NCBI RefSeq assembly: GCF_040939455.1
Contig: NC_134117.1
Coordinates: forward strand, 50,028,001-50,092,000
From: Microcebus murinus
Lineage: Eukaryota > Chordata > Mammalia > Primates > Cheirogaleidae
Direction: 5' to 3'
DNA length: 64,000 bases
Positions 37,080 to 49,350 of this stretch are shown piece after piece. The stretch's first letter is position 1; each line of letters opens with the position of its first letter. The notes beneath the pieces were generated by a model. It had not been told where the DNA came from. It did not search any database and saw nothing but the letters and a program-made list of their open reading frames with translations. The position numbers were made by a program, and so were the translations under genes.

Positions 37080-37430
37080 CAGTATTTGTTTTTTACTTAA
37101 AAGAACAACAATTTATTTGTTCATAATTCTGTGGGTCGGCTAGGCATTTCTTCTCATCTGGGCTGGTTTAGCAGATCTCTGAGATCATCTAGCAGCTTTG
37201 CAGAGAGCTAGATAATCTAAGACAGCCTCACTCATATGTATGGCTTTGCAGGCTGGTTGGTCTAAGGGGCCTTAGCCAGCATAGCACATCTTGCTCAATG
37301 TAATCTCTCATCCTCCAGTAGGCTGACCCAGAAATGTTCACAAGTGGTGGCAGCAGGATTCAAAAGAGTAAAATGAGAGAGAGGGCCCCAATACATAAGC
37401 ATTTGTCAAGGCTTTGCTTACATTGTAGTT
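37080..37430. repeat. Probable old interspersed repeat, family not assigned
   Basis: 'atttatttgttcataattctgtgggtcggctaggc', 'gggctggttt', 'gcaggctggttggtctaagg' and 'ccagtaggctgacccagaaatg' follow the style of an old mammalian LTR or MER element that I cannot name. Confidence 0.5.
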
Positions 37431-38300
37431 CTTTTTTTCTTATCTTTAATTGTCCTTTAATGAGGGCTTATACTATTTTACTTAACTTTGTACAAGCTTG
37501 AGAATGTTTGTGTATTTATATTTAAAAGACAACTTGCGTGGGTATAAAACTTTGGGTTACACTTTCTTGTCCTTAGAATTTTTAGACATCATTCTGTATG
37601 GTTTTGGCATTTAATGAACTCATGGGGACATTAACCTCATTTTTCTCCCTTCCATCTGACTTGGTATTCCTGCTGGGATACACACATAAACTTGTTCATT
37701 ATCTTTAACCTTTACTAACATTACCATGACACAGAATGCCATTGAAATCAGATTTAAGCCTTTATTTCAGGAATTTGTCTTTCGCTTTTTTTAAATTTAA
37801 GAATGCAATTTATAGGTATATTGGATTCCTTCTTTTCTTTCCACATCCATCACTCTCCCATAATGAATTTTGTTATTATATATTTAAATTTAATTTTGTG
37901 GAATTTTTTGAGGCTTTTCTCCATATTCCTAACTTTGTTTTGAGTCATGTTTGTTACACTTATTGTTGTTGCTTCTTATATCTTTGTCTATGTAAAACTT
38001 TTATGTTTCTCTCCCATTTTTCTTCTGATATATTTTACCTCTTCCATCTATTTTTCATTGAATCTCTACTTTCATTTCTATAGATATTTTTTCAGGGTTT
38101 TTGTTTGTTTGCCTATATCATATCTATTATAATTTTTCTGCTAATGAGTAATTTTTATCCTAATCTGCCTATGTTTCTTTGGGAATTTCTCTTGTGATTT
38201 TTTTTCGTATGGCTCTTGATTATGTTATTATTTCTTTAGTTTCTTTTCTAATTATTGCTCATATTTTATGATTTGATGATGCAAATTGAAAGAAAACAGT
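37431..38300 (-). mobile_element. Probable old L1/HAL1 relic, antisense
   Basis: A T-rich stretch containing 'aaaagacaacttgcgtgggtataaaactttgggttac', which resembles antisense text near the 5' part of old L1 elements. Strongly decayed. The 115-codon hydrophobic frame inside it reflects poly(T) codons. Confidence 0.5.
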
Positions 38301-38864
38301 CTGCAGTCTCTTGTTAGATTTTTTTACTTCATTCCTATGAAGTTATCAAATTTCTTATTTCCTTTTCCTGGGCCACACCTCTCCATCTGGAGTCTGTGGC
38401 TAAAAATAAATCCTTTTTGGTCACATTCTATGTTATAGTTCATACTCACTGTCTCTTCTTCTTCCTTCCCTCCTCCTCATCTCTGGTACTCTCTGGTTCT
38501 GAAACTTGGATCTAAGAAAGAGCTCTGTTATTCCAATGTAGATTCTTCTTCAGCTACCTCTCCTGGAGGCTTCAAGGATTCAAACTTATTCCTATGGCCT
38601 TCTATTATCATATATCTCTTCTGTCTGAGTCAGGGATCTTTTGACCTTTTAAGATTGTGACCCTTGTTTGGGAGAATTATTTATCAGATTTTAACAAGTA
38701 CTATGGCATTACAAGGAAAATAAGCACATGCATGCACTTGGGCAGAATCATATAAAACGCATATGATTTATAAATACATACTGTTTTTTAGAAAAGTTAT
38801 TATTATAATCCTAGCAACTAACACGTCTCATAATTACATGTAGGCAAATATATCTCCTTCCCAT

Positions 38865-39350
38865 GGTAATCAGGATAATCTTTGGATAGTAACAGAAAAT
38901 CCAACAATGTTTTAAAACTAAAAAGGGGTTATCATTTATCTTACTAAAAATAAAAAAAAGTCAGGAGGTAGTGGCACCTAGTGTTGGATTTTAAAATTGA
39001 CATAAGGCCTAAAATCTCACTGATTATTTTTGGCTTATCACCCTATAGTCCCAAGAAGGCTGCTGCCCTACAGGCATTAGCTCTGTGCTCAAGGCAAGAA
39101 GAAAAGGAAAGGGAGAACTAGTCACAACTTTCCTCTTTTAATAGGAAAACAGAAGCCTCCACTACCATTATCACCTCCAACAAATTTCTGCTCACATCTC
39201 AGCAGCTGCTAGAAATTTCTCATCACTATAGTACAGGCATGCAAGAGAGTTAGGAAGAGATGTTGATTCAGCCAATCAACAGTGTTTGCCATACCCCAGA
39301 TGCAGAGAACTCCTCAACGGAAAGGATTAAGAGTATAGCCATTTTTATGT
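38865..39350. repeat. Probable old interspersed repeat, family not assigned
   Basis: 'ggatagtaacagaaaatccaacaatgttttaaaact', 'aagtcaggaggtagtggcacc', 'agtcccaagaaggctgctgcc' and 'caagaagaaaaggaaaggg' follow a repeat pattern common in mammals whose name I cannot fix. Confidence 0.5.
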
Positions 39351-40007
39351 GCCCAGTACTTACCAGGTTTGACATATTTGTAGATACCAAATAAATATTT
39401 ATTGAATTATAATCCTTTATGGCTAATATTATTTATTACTTCTCAATCTATAATTGAATTAAGATTTTCAAAAAGCATTTACCAGGGATATTGGACTATG
39501 TATTCTTATATTATTAAATTGAAATTAAGACTATAGTCATCAAATATATCGATATAGCATTTCATGTGACCAAAATTATATTAAAAGAATAAAATCTGTG
39601 CAATATAGAATAAGTTTGGAATAACAAAGAAAATGTGACTTTAGGTTTATGTTTTGGTTGTAAAATACCTTTCTGCTTTATTTTTCCTGTGTGATATTTT
39701 AATCCTTCCTCTAAAGGGCTCATTTATTCTGTTTTTTATAATACATTATTTCAGAGGTTACAAATAAAGTAGAATACACAATTGCTAATAAAATAATAGG
39801 AATTAAATTATAGAGTGCATTCAGGGTACCAGAAAGTGCTTTGCAGTGCTGCACTGGGTTTTATCATCAATATTTATGGAAACTTTTCATTCTATTTCAT
39901 AATATATACATGTGGGTTATAATATAAACTAGTACTTTTTCCCTAAAATTGTCATCAAAATTCAAACCTGATGATGTACCAAGTTCATCCTAGGATTTAT
40001 GAAACTT

Positions 40008-40033
40008 TAATAATAATGATGATAATGATGACA
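40008..40033 (+). repeat. (AAT/GAT)n trinucleotide microsatellite
   Basis: 'aataataatgatgataatgatgac' directly precedes the antisense MIR. Confidence 0.85.
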
Positions 40034-40268
40034 GCAAATATGTAGAGTGCTTATATGTGCCAGGTACTTATCTCAGCACTTTATATATATGAACTCATTT
40101 AATCCTTATAACAGCCCTATAGGTAGGTACTATCTTCACCCACACATACAGAAGAGGAGACTAAATCGAAAATTGAAGTAATTTGCCTAAGGACTTGCAG
40201 GTAGCAAGTGGCAGAGGTGAGATTCAGCCGAAGGTCATCTGGCTCAGGAGCCTGGGCTCTTAATCACT
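40028..40268 (-). repeat. MIR SINE, antisense, well preserved
   Basis: Nearly full length: 'gtagagtgcttatatgtgccaggtacttatctcagcac', 'aactcatttaatccttataacagccctataggtaggtac', 'gacttgcaggtagcaagtggcagaggtgagattc', ending 'caggagcctgggctcttaa'. Confidence 0.92.
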
Positions 40269-40319
40269 TGCTCCTGAAACCCACTGTGTATCCGCAGGCG
40301 TGCCCATTCATGGTTTTAA

Positions 40320-40495
40320 CAAACATATTTTCTCCTCTCATTTCAAGCACTCTACTATGTAGGCATTATTTTCTACATTTAATATGAGGAAACAGAAGCT
40401 TAAGAAAGTTATAGTAACTTGCCAAAAATCATGAGACCAGTAAATATAATTCAAACACAACTCTCTCTTAATTGTGAAATCTACATTCTTATACA
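40320..40495 (-). repeat. MIR SINE, antisense
   Basis: 'tactatgtaggcattattttctacatttaatatgaggaaacagaagcttaagaaagttatagtaacttgcc' is a standard antisense MIR core; it ends near 'tctacattcttatacacc'. Confidence 0.85.
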
Positions 40496-40574
40496 CCATT
40501 CAGTGTATAACTGACTGACTGACAAATGGAGAAAACCTTCCAATGAGTAATGTACTTCCTATGATGTCACAAAG

Positions 40575-40690
40575 TATAAAGAATATCACAAGGTCACAGA
40601 ATTTCAGAGCTGAAAGGGGTCATATTTCAACTCACTAATTTTACAGGTGGGGAACTGAAATCCATAGAGAGTAGACATGCCACCACCTCA
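40575..40690 (-). repeat. MIR-superfamily SINE relic (MIR3-like), antisense
   Basis: 'aaggtcacagaatttcagagctgaaaggggtcatatttcaactcac...ttttacaggtggggaactgaaatcc' follows the antisense start of the MIR3-like group. Confidence 0.7.
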
Positions 40691-41424
40691 CTGCAAGATC
40701 TCCTATATCCCCACCTATATATAGGTCAGTCCTCTCTAAAATATATTCTCTCCTCTTCCCTTTAGGTTAGATTTTCCACTTTAAATCATTTTAGAATAAT
40801 GAAAACCCTTCATTATTCCACAGCCTTTATTTATTTTCTCCAAAGCTTTATTTCAAAAAGCATTATCATTGATTGTCATCTTAGGAAATATAAAATCTAC
40901 TTTCTAGAAGGGCATACAGCACAACATGTCTCAAACTTGACTTCAGGAACCCTAGGAATACAAAAATGGTAACAATTTATACCCAGAATCCCTGAAAACC
41001 CCTGCCCATTGTATGTCTGTGTTTATTGTTTGTCCTCTTAACTTGGACAAATGTAATCACCTAGGTCTTTGAGTCATTTCCACCCTCCGTTGGTTTGGGA
41101 TAAGCTCATCTATAAGATGCTCCAGATTTTTGGTTATCTGAGATTTGTGTTTGTTAAACTTTATTCAAAATGAACCTAGAAAAAAATAACTGAAGCTTCT
41201 TATAATATTAATATTAATATTCTGCAGGTTGGAAAAATTTTATAGCCCCATGAGCATAAAACAGTTATTAATTAGCAGCAAAGACATGTCATTTTCAATC
41301 TTATTCTTTCATGATGAAAATAATCACCACTTTTCCCTTTTATTTTTCAGGTAAGAAGTCTTATGTGCTCTTATTCACTGCAATGGCCATTAAGTAATAT
41401 TTTTAAGTGATACTGTCATTGTAT

Positions 41425-41620
41425 GTTATTATTTTACAACAACCCTAAATGAGATAAATAGGGCATAATCCTTAATTTTCAAATAAGGAAAGTAAAGCTC
41501 AGAGAGATTAGGCGAAAAGACCAAAGTTAAAATAAATGCTAGTAAGTATAATAAGAACCTGACTCAAATTCAGAGCTGTTACGTGCAGCTTGTATCCTTA
41601 ATGCTACATTAAATTGGGTC
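41425..41620 (-). repeat. MIR SINE, antisense
   Basis: 'tattttacaacaaccctaaatgagataaatagggc' and 'aaataaggaaagtaaagctcagagagattagg' mark an antisense MIR; the rest is diverged. Confidence 0.8.
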
Positions 41621-43799
41621 CTTTGTTTTATACATTTCTCTGCCATTCAAAATTATGAGTGTATATCTGTAACATTTGAAGTTTATTTCAATGAGTAGTT
41701 ATTTCAAAGTCTTTCATACAGATATGTTTTCTTTGATTAGAACTTGTTAAAAGTTCTCAACTCAAGAAAATTTGAATAAAGTCAAAAGTTTTTATAATAC
41801 CTTTAAACAATCACTGTTTTTATTTCTAATAAGTAAAGCAGACAATTTAAAGGGACAGCATTCTCAAACATTCAGTGCCACTTCCAAGTCCACACACACT
41901 TGCTACCGCAGGTAGAAAAATGTGTACAAAACATCACATTAAAACACTTTATCCTGAACTACCATGAATTCAGAGAACACAGTACTCTATACTTATTTCT
42001 AAAAAAAAAACAGTTATACTCATTGATGGCCATGAGTAAAGATTATTTCCTTTTCTTAATAAAAAAATATTAAAAGTATAAATACTATATGGTTAAATAT
42101 AAGGAATAGTTAATCTTGATGAAGGTTCTATGGCTATAGGTAGGTAAAGTGGCTCAGTGTTACAGCTGTAGATAAAATTTAGAAAACAAGTTTTTCTTTT
42201 AGAGAGGTTGAAAGTTACTTCCATATAATAATCCTAAAATAGCTTTTTTTCCAAATGTGCACTGCTGATTTGTATGGATTCTAATGTCATTACTTGAAAA
42301 TACAGAGAGAATACAGGTTCACTCTCACAAGGGTGTAGAGTGATCGCTCATCTCTCACCTTCCCAGTGTGCTATTTGGGGTGTGGAAAGGCAGTCCAGAG
42401 CCCCAGGGCTTAAAAACATGCAAAACAAGGCTTCCCCAGGGATGCTGCTTTATAACAGTCCAGAGGATTTTTCTCTACAAACAATCGATTACGTATAGAG
42501 AAAAGGGAGGAGTGTAAAAGATGTTCTTTTTCCCCTTAAAGCAAATCAAGATAGTCAGTTTATATTTGGGTTTAAATAGAAGTCAATAACCATTGTGCAC
42601 TACTCATTTCACTAGTAAATGATTTATTTTCCTATCATTCCCTACCATGCAGGCTTCAGTGCTTTATAGGTATACTAGTAATTTTCTTAAATTTAATAAC
42701 TACACTGGGCTCACATATATCCCTTATAAAGTTGATGCAGGACTGGTAATAGGTTTACACAACAATCATAATTTATGTCATGCTGTTTTGTTGAAGAGAA
42801 GCTTAGCTTCTATTTGTAGCTTTAATAAGCTACTGTATGCTTCTTAATTGTATAAGATGTGGTGTTATGGGATATGTAAATTAAGAAATACTTTTATCAG
42901 GAAACCCCAGATGGTGTCTATTTGTAATATGTGCTTTCTTGAAATATATTCTTCTAGACAAAATTAGTTTTTAGATTAAAATATTAGGGAAGATTTACTG
43001 TACTTATAATCTTTTTTATTTTATACTTCAATTCCAAAATGTATAAGGTATTTGCCAGAGATTTACTATAACAGCTAATGGAAAAGATTTTCTAAGCAGA
43101 GATGGTAGTGATGCTGTACTTTTTAAAAATAATGACTTTATAGTTTTATTGAGATGATATATGTTTTTTACAAAACTTCAATAACATAGAAAATTTACAG
43201 AAACTTTCATTTGAAGTAATCCAAATGTCATTTATCAGAAAGAAATAACCATCTTCAACACCAAGTAACCATCATTCCAGACATAGCCAAATGTCTATTA
43301 AGGGAGAAGAATGGATCAGAGAGATATATACATACATAAACCTTAATTATAGGAAATATTATAGAATTATAGGAAATATAGAATCAAATTACATATGATA
43401 TTTTGATATTTAAATGTTACATTTTTTTCTTGAATTTGACTAAAGAAAATATTGAAGTAAAAACTGGAGGAATTACTGAAATTCAAGTAAATATTTCTTG
43501 AACACAAAATATATTTTCTTTTCTACAAAGGCACTCTAAAGTTGAGGAGAAAATTGGAGGTTGGATTCTTATTTATTATATATTTCACTATTAGGTACTA
43601 ACTATTAACCCCATGCTACAGATATAAGGAAGTTAACTCACTGATATTTCTTCCAATATTGCCTTCTCACATCCCCATCACTGCCATTAATGTGTTTACA
43701 GTATCACAGTTTATAACATTTATATGTGACTATAATTTCTAAAGTTATTTTCATCCATAATTAGATACATTCGATGCTCACCAACTGTCTTACAATCCG
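41621..43799. other. About 2.2 kb without recognised genes; one GC-richer patch
   Basis: 42,290-42,440 is locally GC-richer ('gggtgtggaaaggcagtccagagccccaggg') and repeat-free. 43,130-43,250 may be a weak L1 trace. There are no convincing open frames. Confidence 0.4.
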
Positions 43800-44640
43800 A
43801 GTTTCTTCATTCTTGAGCTATTGCTGTTGTCTCATTGTGTGTATATGTGGGCTGGGGGTTGTTTAAAGAAGGGCGCCAGGGTTTTATATTGTCTAGGTCT
43901 TTGTCTGCTTCAGAATGTCTTTCTGTTGATATTATATTTGACTGAAAATAAAACTTGAGTCATACTTTCCTTCCTTTACAACTATATAGAAATTGCTTCT
44001 TTGACTTCTGACTTTATGTGGAAACTGGAAGCCAACCTATATTTCCCCTTAAATGTAGCTCATGTTTTTCCCTTACATGTTCATCTAATTGAATCTTTCT
44101 TTATCCTTGGAGTTCAGGAAACAGTACCAAAATATCTCTTAGCGTTCATTGTTCTATATAAATTTTTCCTAGAACATAGTATGAACTTCAATTGTAAGAT
44201 TCAAATATTTGCAACAATTTTCTTTTTATTTTTGTATTTTTTATTGATTCATTTTTTATGTTCAAACACCAATCATGTACAAGTTGTCCCTCTTTTCACT
44301 GTCTTTCATGTCTTTCAAAATTATAAAAATTTTATATTGTTCATACACTTTTCATTTTGTCAGATTTTTATACACCTAGTATATATGCTTCTGACATTGC
44401 TTTCAGTCAAGTTTATTCTATTTGTGTTGTTTCCATTGTGTCCCTTATTTCTGTCATGTTTTCAATTTCCATTTTCATTTTTATCCCTGAACTCTACTTA
44501 CTCTATTTTCATCTTTTATTGTTATATACTTTCTTCTCTGAACTCTTTAATAGGATACATATTTCTTATAATATATGCTTTTTGTAGTTTTTTGGTTGTT
44601 TTTCTCTCCATATGTGAAAAAGAAAATGGTAGCTTTTATG
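43800..44640 (-). mobile_element. Possible old L1/HAL1 relic, antisense, T-rich
   Basis: Composition and phrases ('ctttatccttggagttcaggaaacagtaccaaaatatctctt') resemble antisense old L1 5' regions, as at 37.4-38.3 kb. The 215-codon plus-strand frame (44001-44648) is very rich in Phe, Leu and Ile and is best explained by this T-rich strand. Confidence 0.45.
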
Positions 44641-45469
44641 CAGGGTAGATTTATCCATTGGTCCCATTCTGATCACTACTCATCTTTCATGAGGCTGCAA
44701 CCAATCAAGTAGTACAACAGGGAGGGGAAGAGGAATGAGCTAGCTGGAAATTCACTGGTAAAATTAGCAACCATTATTTCAGCTTACTGACTCAATACCT
44801 TCTTTCCAAATATTTTTTTTCCTTAACATTAGAAGTACTTCTTCCCTCAGGTTTTTTAATTTAAGGACTCTGCATGGATCACAGCAAGTTCTCCTATAGC
44901 ACAGTGGCTCCTACTTCTTCCGCCTTCTCCTCTGACAAGCTGCCTGGGCTTAGAGAATGAGTGATACATAATAGAATGAGGTGGTTGGCAGAAAGTCTCT
45001 CTGAGGCTTCCCTCTCCTACTGTTCTAGAATGTCGGGTGGGGTCTCTACAGGGATATTCTCTATTTTTCATATGCCCCCCCCCCGAAACCAGGTTCTATG
45101 TAATTAAAGAATCTCAAATATGTCTTTAGGGGAAATACATGTATTTCAAAAGTCTACGGCACCAAGTGTCATCTCTCAGTGGGCTTGATTAAGTGGATAT
45201 TTCAATATTTATCATATGGACTTTATAATTTATTTGTATTATTGGGGTTGTAAAAGTTTGCTTGCTTCCTTGGAGATGCTATATTTTCTCTTCTCTTTGC
45301 TGTCTTTTATATTTTTAGTTGACTTTGAAGAAAGGGGGAAAAGAATAATGACTTTATAACAATATCTAAACAACATCTAAAACTGGAAATATTTGAATAT
45401 TTTATACTCCATATATTTTACCAGCAAAATGCCTGATTAAATATAGGCGATTTCTAGTTCATATAAATC
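44641..45469. other. Unassigned sequence with a C-run
   Basis: Nothing gene-like. A run of ten C occurs at about 45075-45084. Confidence 0.4.
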
Positions 45470-45650
45470 ATGTCTACTGAATACTTACTATATACAAGAA
45501 GGACCTAGACACTTGGCTAGATACAGATATCAGTACAAAAATCAATAAGCCAAGATCTGGAATCTTATGGAGTTCATAGATTTATAGCTAATCGTTGTAT
45601 AATGTAATAAATACAAAAATAACAGAATGAAAAATGAGGTATGAAAACAT
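45470..45650. repeat. Possible fragment of the unassigned old repeat family
   Basis: 'ctactgaatacttactatatacaagaaggacctagacacttggc' followed by 'cagtacaaaaatcaataagcc' and 'cttatggagttcata' repeats the order seen at 14.1 and 62.0 kb. Confidence 0.5.
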
Positions 45651-45659
45651 ACAATTTGG

Positions 45660-45850
45660 TATTTTGCAATTTCCAAAGCATTTTCAAGTTCACTTAACTA
45701 ACATACATTGAGGGCTGACCATGTTAGATCTAACTTACTTAAATTGCCAACTTCTAATAAAGAAACTAGACTGAAAGAGATTAGGTTAGTTGCCAAGGAT
45801 ACACTGACATAGAGGTAGACTGTTTCTGGGAAGAGTCCAGGATTCTTTCC
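45660..45850 (-). repeat. MIR SINE relic, antisense, weak
   Basis: 'ctaataaagaaactagactgaaagagattaggttagttgcc' is a decayed antisense MIR core. Confidence 0.5.
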
Positions 45851-45940
45851 GCCGTATCATGTTGCCCTGGAAGGAAGAACTGAGTTGATCATATGAAACA
45901 AAAAGAAACCCACTTTGTGAGTCATGATTAGACCACCATG

Positions 45941-46072
45941 CTGGGATCCACAATCTATGTACTGTGTACTATACTGGGATCCATAATCCATTCGCTATAG
46001 ATTGCACTGTGATCCATGGTCCATCCTTTATGGAATACACTGTGATTCACCCTGTTGGAGTAATAGAGAATA
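45941..46072 (+). repeat. Four-unit minisatellite, 33-bp period
   Basis: 'ctg(g/t)gat(t/c)ca' starts at 45941, 45974, 46007 and 46040, exactly 33 bases apart. Each unit carries a diverged '...ccataatccattcgctatag' type body. Because 33 is a multiple of 3, an overlapping 73-codon plus frame (45964-46185) shows an 11-residue periodicity (TGIHNPFAIDC / TVIHGPSFMEY / TVIH). I see no evidence that it is translated. Confidence 0.85.
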
Positions 46073-46737
46073 ATATGGCTCTACGTAGCACACCAACCAT
46101 AAATTTAATGTTTGGCTATAGAGCCACTAGAAAATACTTCTTTCTTACAGTTTCAGTTAGCAAGTTAATCATAAAGGTTGGCTAAATCTGATACCACAAA
46201 AAGTCATCAATGTGTTTGTGTATATATATAGCAAGCATATTATTTTAACTTAAAATATATAAATATCATTTATTTTCCAACTGTTTTATGTAGGGCCAAG
46301 GCTTTTTATTTTAGTAATGGTTTGCTCATTGGAAATATGTCTCTTTTTTTTTTGCATTTTCCACTTTCATTTATTTTTAATTATAATGTGAGCATAAAAG
46401 CACATGAGGCCAACTGCAGTAAACATCTATGTTTTTACAAGATACCTCCTTTATTCTTTACCCATTCTTGATTTGATTTCTGATTCCTAATTGTTTTTTA
46501 CTCAACATTTTTTTAGGCAACTCCCCTTAAGTCTTACCAATGTATTCAATTTGAGGTATTAATATACAAAATAACATTTGTATTTTGCATTCCTAGTTTA
46601 TTACCTGGTACTAGTTAAATTATATAACAAAAACTAGTACAACTGTTACAAACATGTTTAGGGACAAATATAACTGACCCTTGAATAAGTTTTGTACTCA
46701 AGTGGTGAGAACAGTAGTAGACAGACCTACTAGGATT
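46073..46737. other. Unassigned AT-rich sequence
   Basis: I see no gene or recognisable repeat. Confidence 0.4.
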
Positions 46738-46945
46738 GTTACATACTGATTAAGACCAGATTGCCTGGGTGTGAATCCTGACCCACCACTAAGTAGATAT
46801 TTTAACCATGGACAAGTCACTTGACCTCTTTGAGGTCACTTTGACTTCAGTTTCACCATATGCAAAATGGGAAGGATAATAGTTGAGGTCTTGCTATGCA
46901 GATTAAAGGAATCAGTTTATACAAAGAACTCTGTGTTAACAAAAT
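46738..46945 (+). repeat. MIR SINE
   Basis: A well preserved plus-strand copy: 'ctgattaagaccagattgcctgggtgtgaatcctgacccaccac', 'ggacaagtcacttgacctc', 'caaaatgggaaggataatag'. Confidence 0.88.
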
Positions 46946-47144
46946 GACCCATGTTAAATCATAAATATCCTAGAGAGGAATTAGATTTTTCCATTCACTA
47001 TTACATACTTAATAAATACAGTGCTGCAGTGTCTAAATATTTTCTGAGTAAATGGATGAATCAAGTTCAAACATGGTAGGTGATAAACTTTTTACAAGTT
47101 TGGTATCAATACAAATATGGGTTACTTTACATTTAAAAATATTA

Positions 47145-47335
47145 TTATCTCTTTTCTAATCTGACCCTCACAAGAACTTTATAACATAGTTAATCATCTC
47201 CATTTTATAAATAAGAAATGTGAAGTACAAAGAAGATAAATGATTTGTTCCAGATCACAGCAAGTCATTGATACAGCTGGGGGTCAAAGTCAGAACTCCT
47301 CTCTAGGCCTCCCTGTGTAGTATCATTCTTTCAAT
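47145..47335 (-). repeat. MIR SINE, antisense
   Basis: 'atctgaccctcacaagaactttataacatagttaatcatctccattttataaataagaaatg' then 'cagatcacagcaagtcattgatacagctgggggtcaaagtcag'. Confidence 0.82.
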
Positions 47336-48159
47336 TCAAATAGTCTTAAAATAATCTCAGCTAATCCTTTGTCTCCATGAATACCATCTCCCTGTTTGTC
47401 CTATTTGACTTTCGATACTCCTTACTCTAAGTTCAAATTCTAAGCATCTGTTTATGAAAGAATCTGTTATTCTTCCAATCATGCCTAATTTTCTCCATTG
47501 CTATTGCTCTATAATAAAAACAGCCAAGCATGAGATTAAATGTGGTTCATGAAACAAGAACGTTACTTGTTTAATTTGCTTTAAAGACCTCACCTGTGAT
47601 GCATTTAACAACATAATTATATTATTATCAATACTATTGCTTTACGTCACTGTATCAGGAAGCATGGTACTTCAGATTCTAACAAGGTCACCTTCTCTTA
47701 CAACTCAGTTCCAAATCACTTGACAATAAAAAAAACATGCTGTCAAAATCAGTGAATGGACAGATTTACAGTAGTTTATATAATAGTACTTTAATGAAAT
47801 TAAATGGCTAGCTTCTTCAATATAAGCCAATCTTTAAAATATTATTCTAGGAAACTAATTAAATAAGTTAAAAATGTTGTGTAGGGCTGGAGTGAGGGGT
47901 AGACAGGAGCTCAAGTATACAGTCTCATGTTTAAATGTATTATTAAGAGGACAAGGGATTCTTTATATGTGTAACCATTTCTAAGAATGTGTTCCTCCTA
48001 AGCTCTTATTACCATCTCTAATGAATGAATAGCAACAGGAATATTGTAACTTATCCCAACAGTAAGGTTATATGGGGCTCATCTTTGTTTGTTTATGGGG
48101 CCCAAAAATTATTTTTCCCCTCTGTAAGTTTCAAAATAATGCTAAGTTAATTGAATTAA
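47336..48159. other. Unassigned AT-rich sequence
   Basis: I see no gene or recognisable repeat. Confidence 0.4.
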
Positions 48160-48710
48160 AACAATTCAACAAATCTTTACAAAATTTTGTTATGTTTTAT
48201 CCACTGTATTAGGCACTGTGGAGAATCAAAGATTGCTTAAGAATAGCCTCTTAATTCAGTGAACTTAAAATGGAACAGTAAATTCAGATTTGGACATTAA
48301 AAATTATTTTACAGGAATAATAAGCACTGAAATTTGGGTTGTAATAAAGCATAACGGGAACACAGGCAAAAGAGATTAATTCTAGTGAAATGGCCATGTA
48401 AGCTACACAGAAGAGGTAGTATTTCATGGTTTCCTAATTAGTAGAGTTGGAACAGAGGGTCTTCAAAGAGATGAGAGTGACTAATAATATGGAAGAGGAA
48501 AATAAAGGGCATGAGGAATAATAATATGCCAGTGTGGCTGACACTTAAAATACCAGGAGGATAACGTGAGAAAAAGCTAGACAGCTAGTTAAACATTGAC
48601 TATGGAAAGTCTGGATAAACTTCACTTGGTGAAGGATTTTACCATTATTTGATAGCTAATAGCATTAAAACTTCTCCTTGTTTTGTTTTCACAGTGGTAT
48701 GATCACATGG
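48160..48710. repeat. Old mammalian interspersed repeat, family not assigned
   Basis: Same order as at 14.1 and 62.0 kb: 'caacaaatctttacaaaatttt', 'cactgtattaggcactgtgg', 'gccatgtaagctacacagaagagg', 'atgccagtgtggctgac', 'tatggaaagtctggataaacttcacttgg'. Confidence 0.6.
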
Positions 48711-48839
48711 GTTTTGTAACTATTACTCTGGCAGCAGGAGATAAAATATAATGGAACAAGAAGGCCAGTTAGGCTACAGAAATAATTTAGGCAAAAGTAA
48801 TAAGATCCAGAAGGAAGTTCAATTAGCCAACATGACACA

Positions 48840-48859
48840 GAAAAAAAAAAAAAAAAAAA
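48840..48859 (+). repeat. Poly(A) tract
   Basis: About 20 consecutive A without a recognisable element directly 5' of it. Confidence 0.9.
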
Positions 48860-48999
48860 CTCAGCCTTGTTAATTATTAAGCAAAAGCATGAGCAGAACA
48901 TAGTACCATCGTACCCCTTTTAAGTAAGCCGAAATTTTAAATAATGGTGGTGAAGGTAAAATATATAGGGATCACTTGTATATAATTGGTGAATAAATT

Positions 49000-49350
49000 A
49001 GTAAAAAATGATATCCTTGGAAAGAAATTTGATAATACATTTTAAAAGTCACATAAAATATTTCATATATTTTTATGCATTGAGAAAAATATCCAAATTT
49101 AAAAGACAAGAGTCACTGAAATATTATTTGTGATAGAAAAATATTAGAAACATCCTAGATGTCTAAAAACATAAAAATTACAATGAAAAACTTGATGGAC
49201 TCTTACGTGGCTATTAAAATTATAATCATGAAAGCTATGTAATGATATGGAAAATGTGTAAAAATAGAATGAAATTGTACCTATGCTATGGTTGCAATTA
49301 AAAATGTAAATACATACTCTGAAAAGAATGGGAAGAGTGCATACAAAATA
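49000..49350 (+). mobile_element. Old L1M 3' region relic
   Basis: 'aatatccaaatttaaaagac', 'gaaacatcctagatgtctaaaaac', 'tacgtggctattaaaattataatcatg' and 'atgatatggaaaatgtg' follow the old-L1 ORF2 end and 3'UTR order in sense. Confidence 0.6.

Noticed and set aside
44001..44648. 215-codon plus-strand open frame, the longest in the window
   Set aside because: It is dominated by Phe, Leu, Ile and Tyr as expected from translating T-rich DNA, shows no domain or signal pattern, and lies over a probable antisense old-L1 relic.
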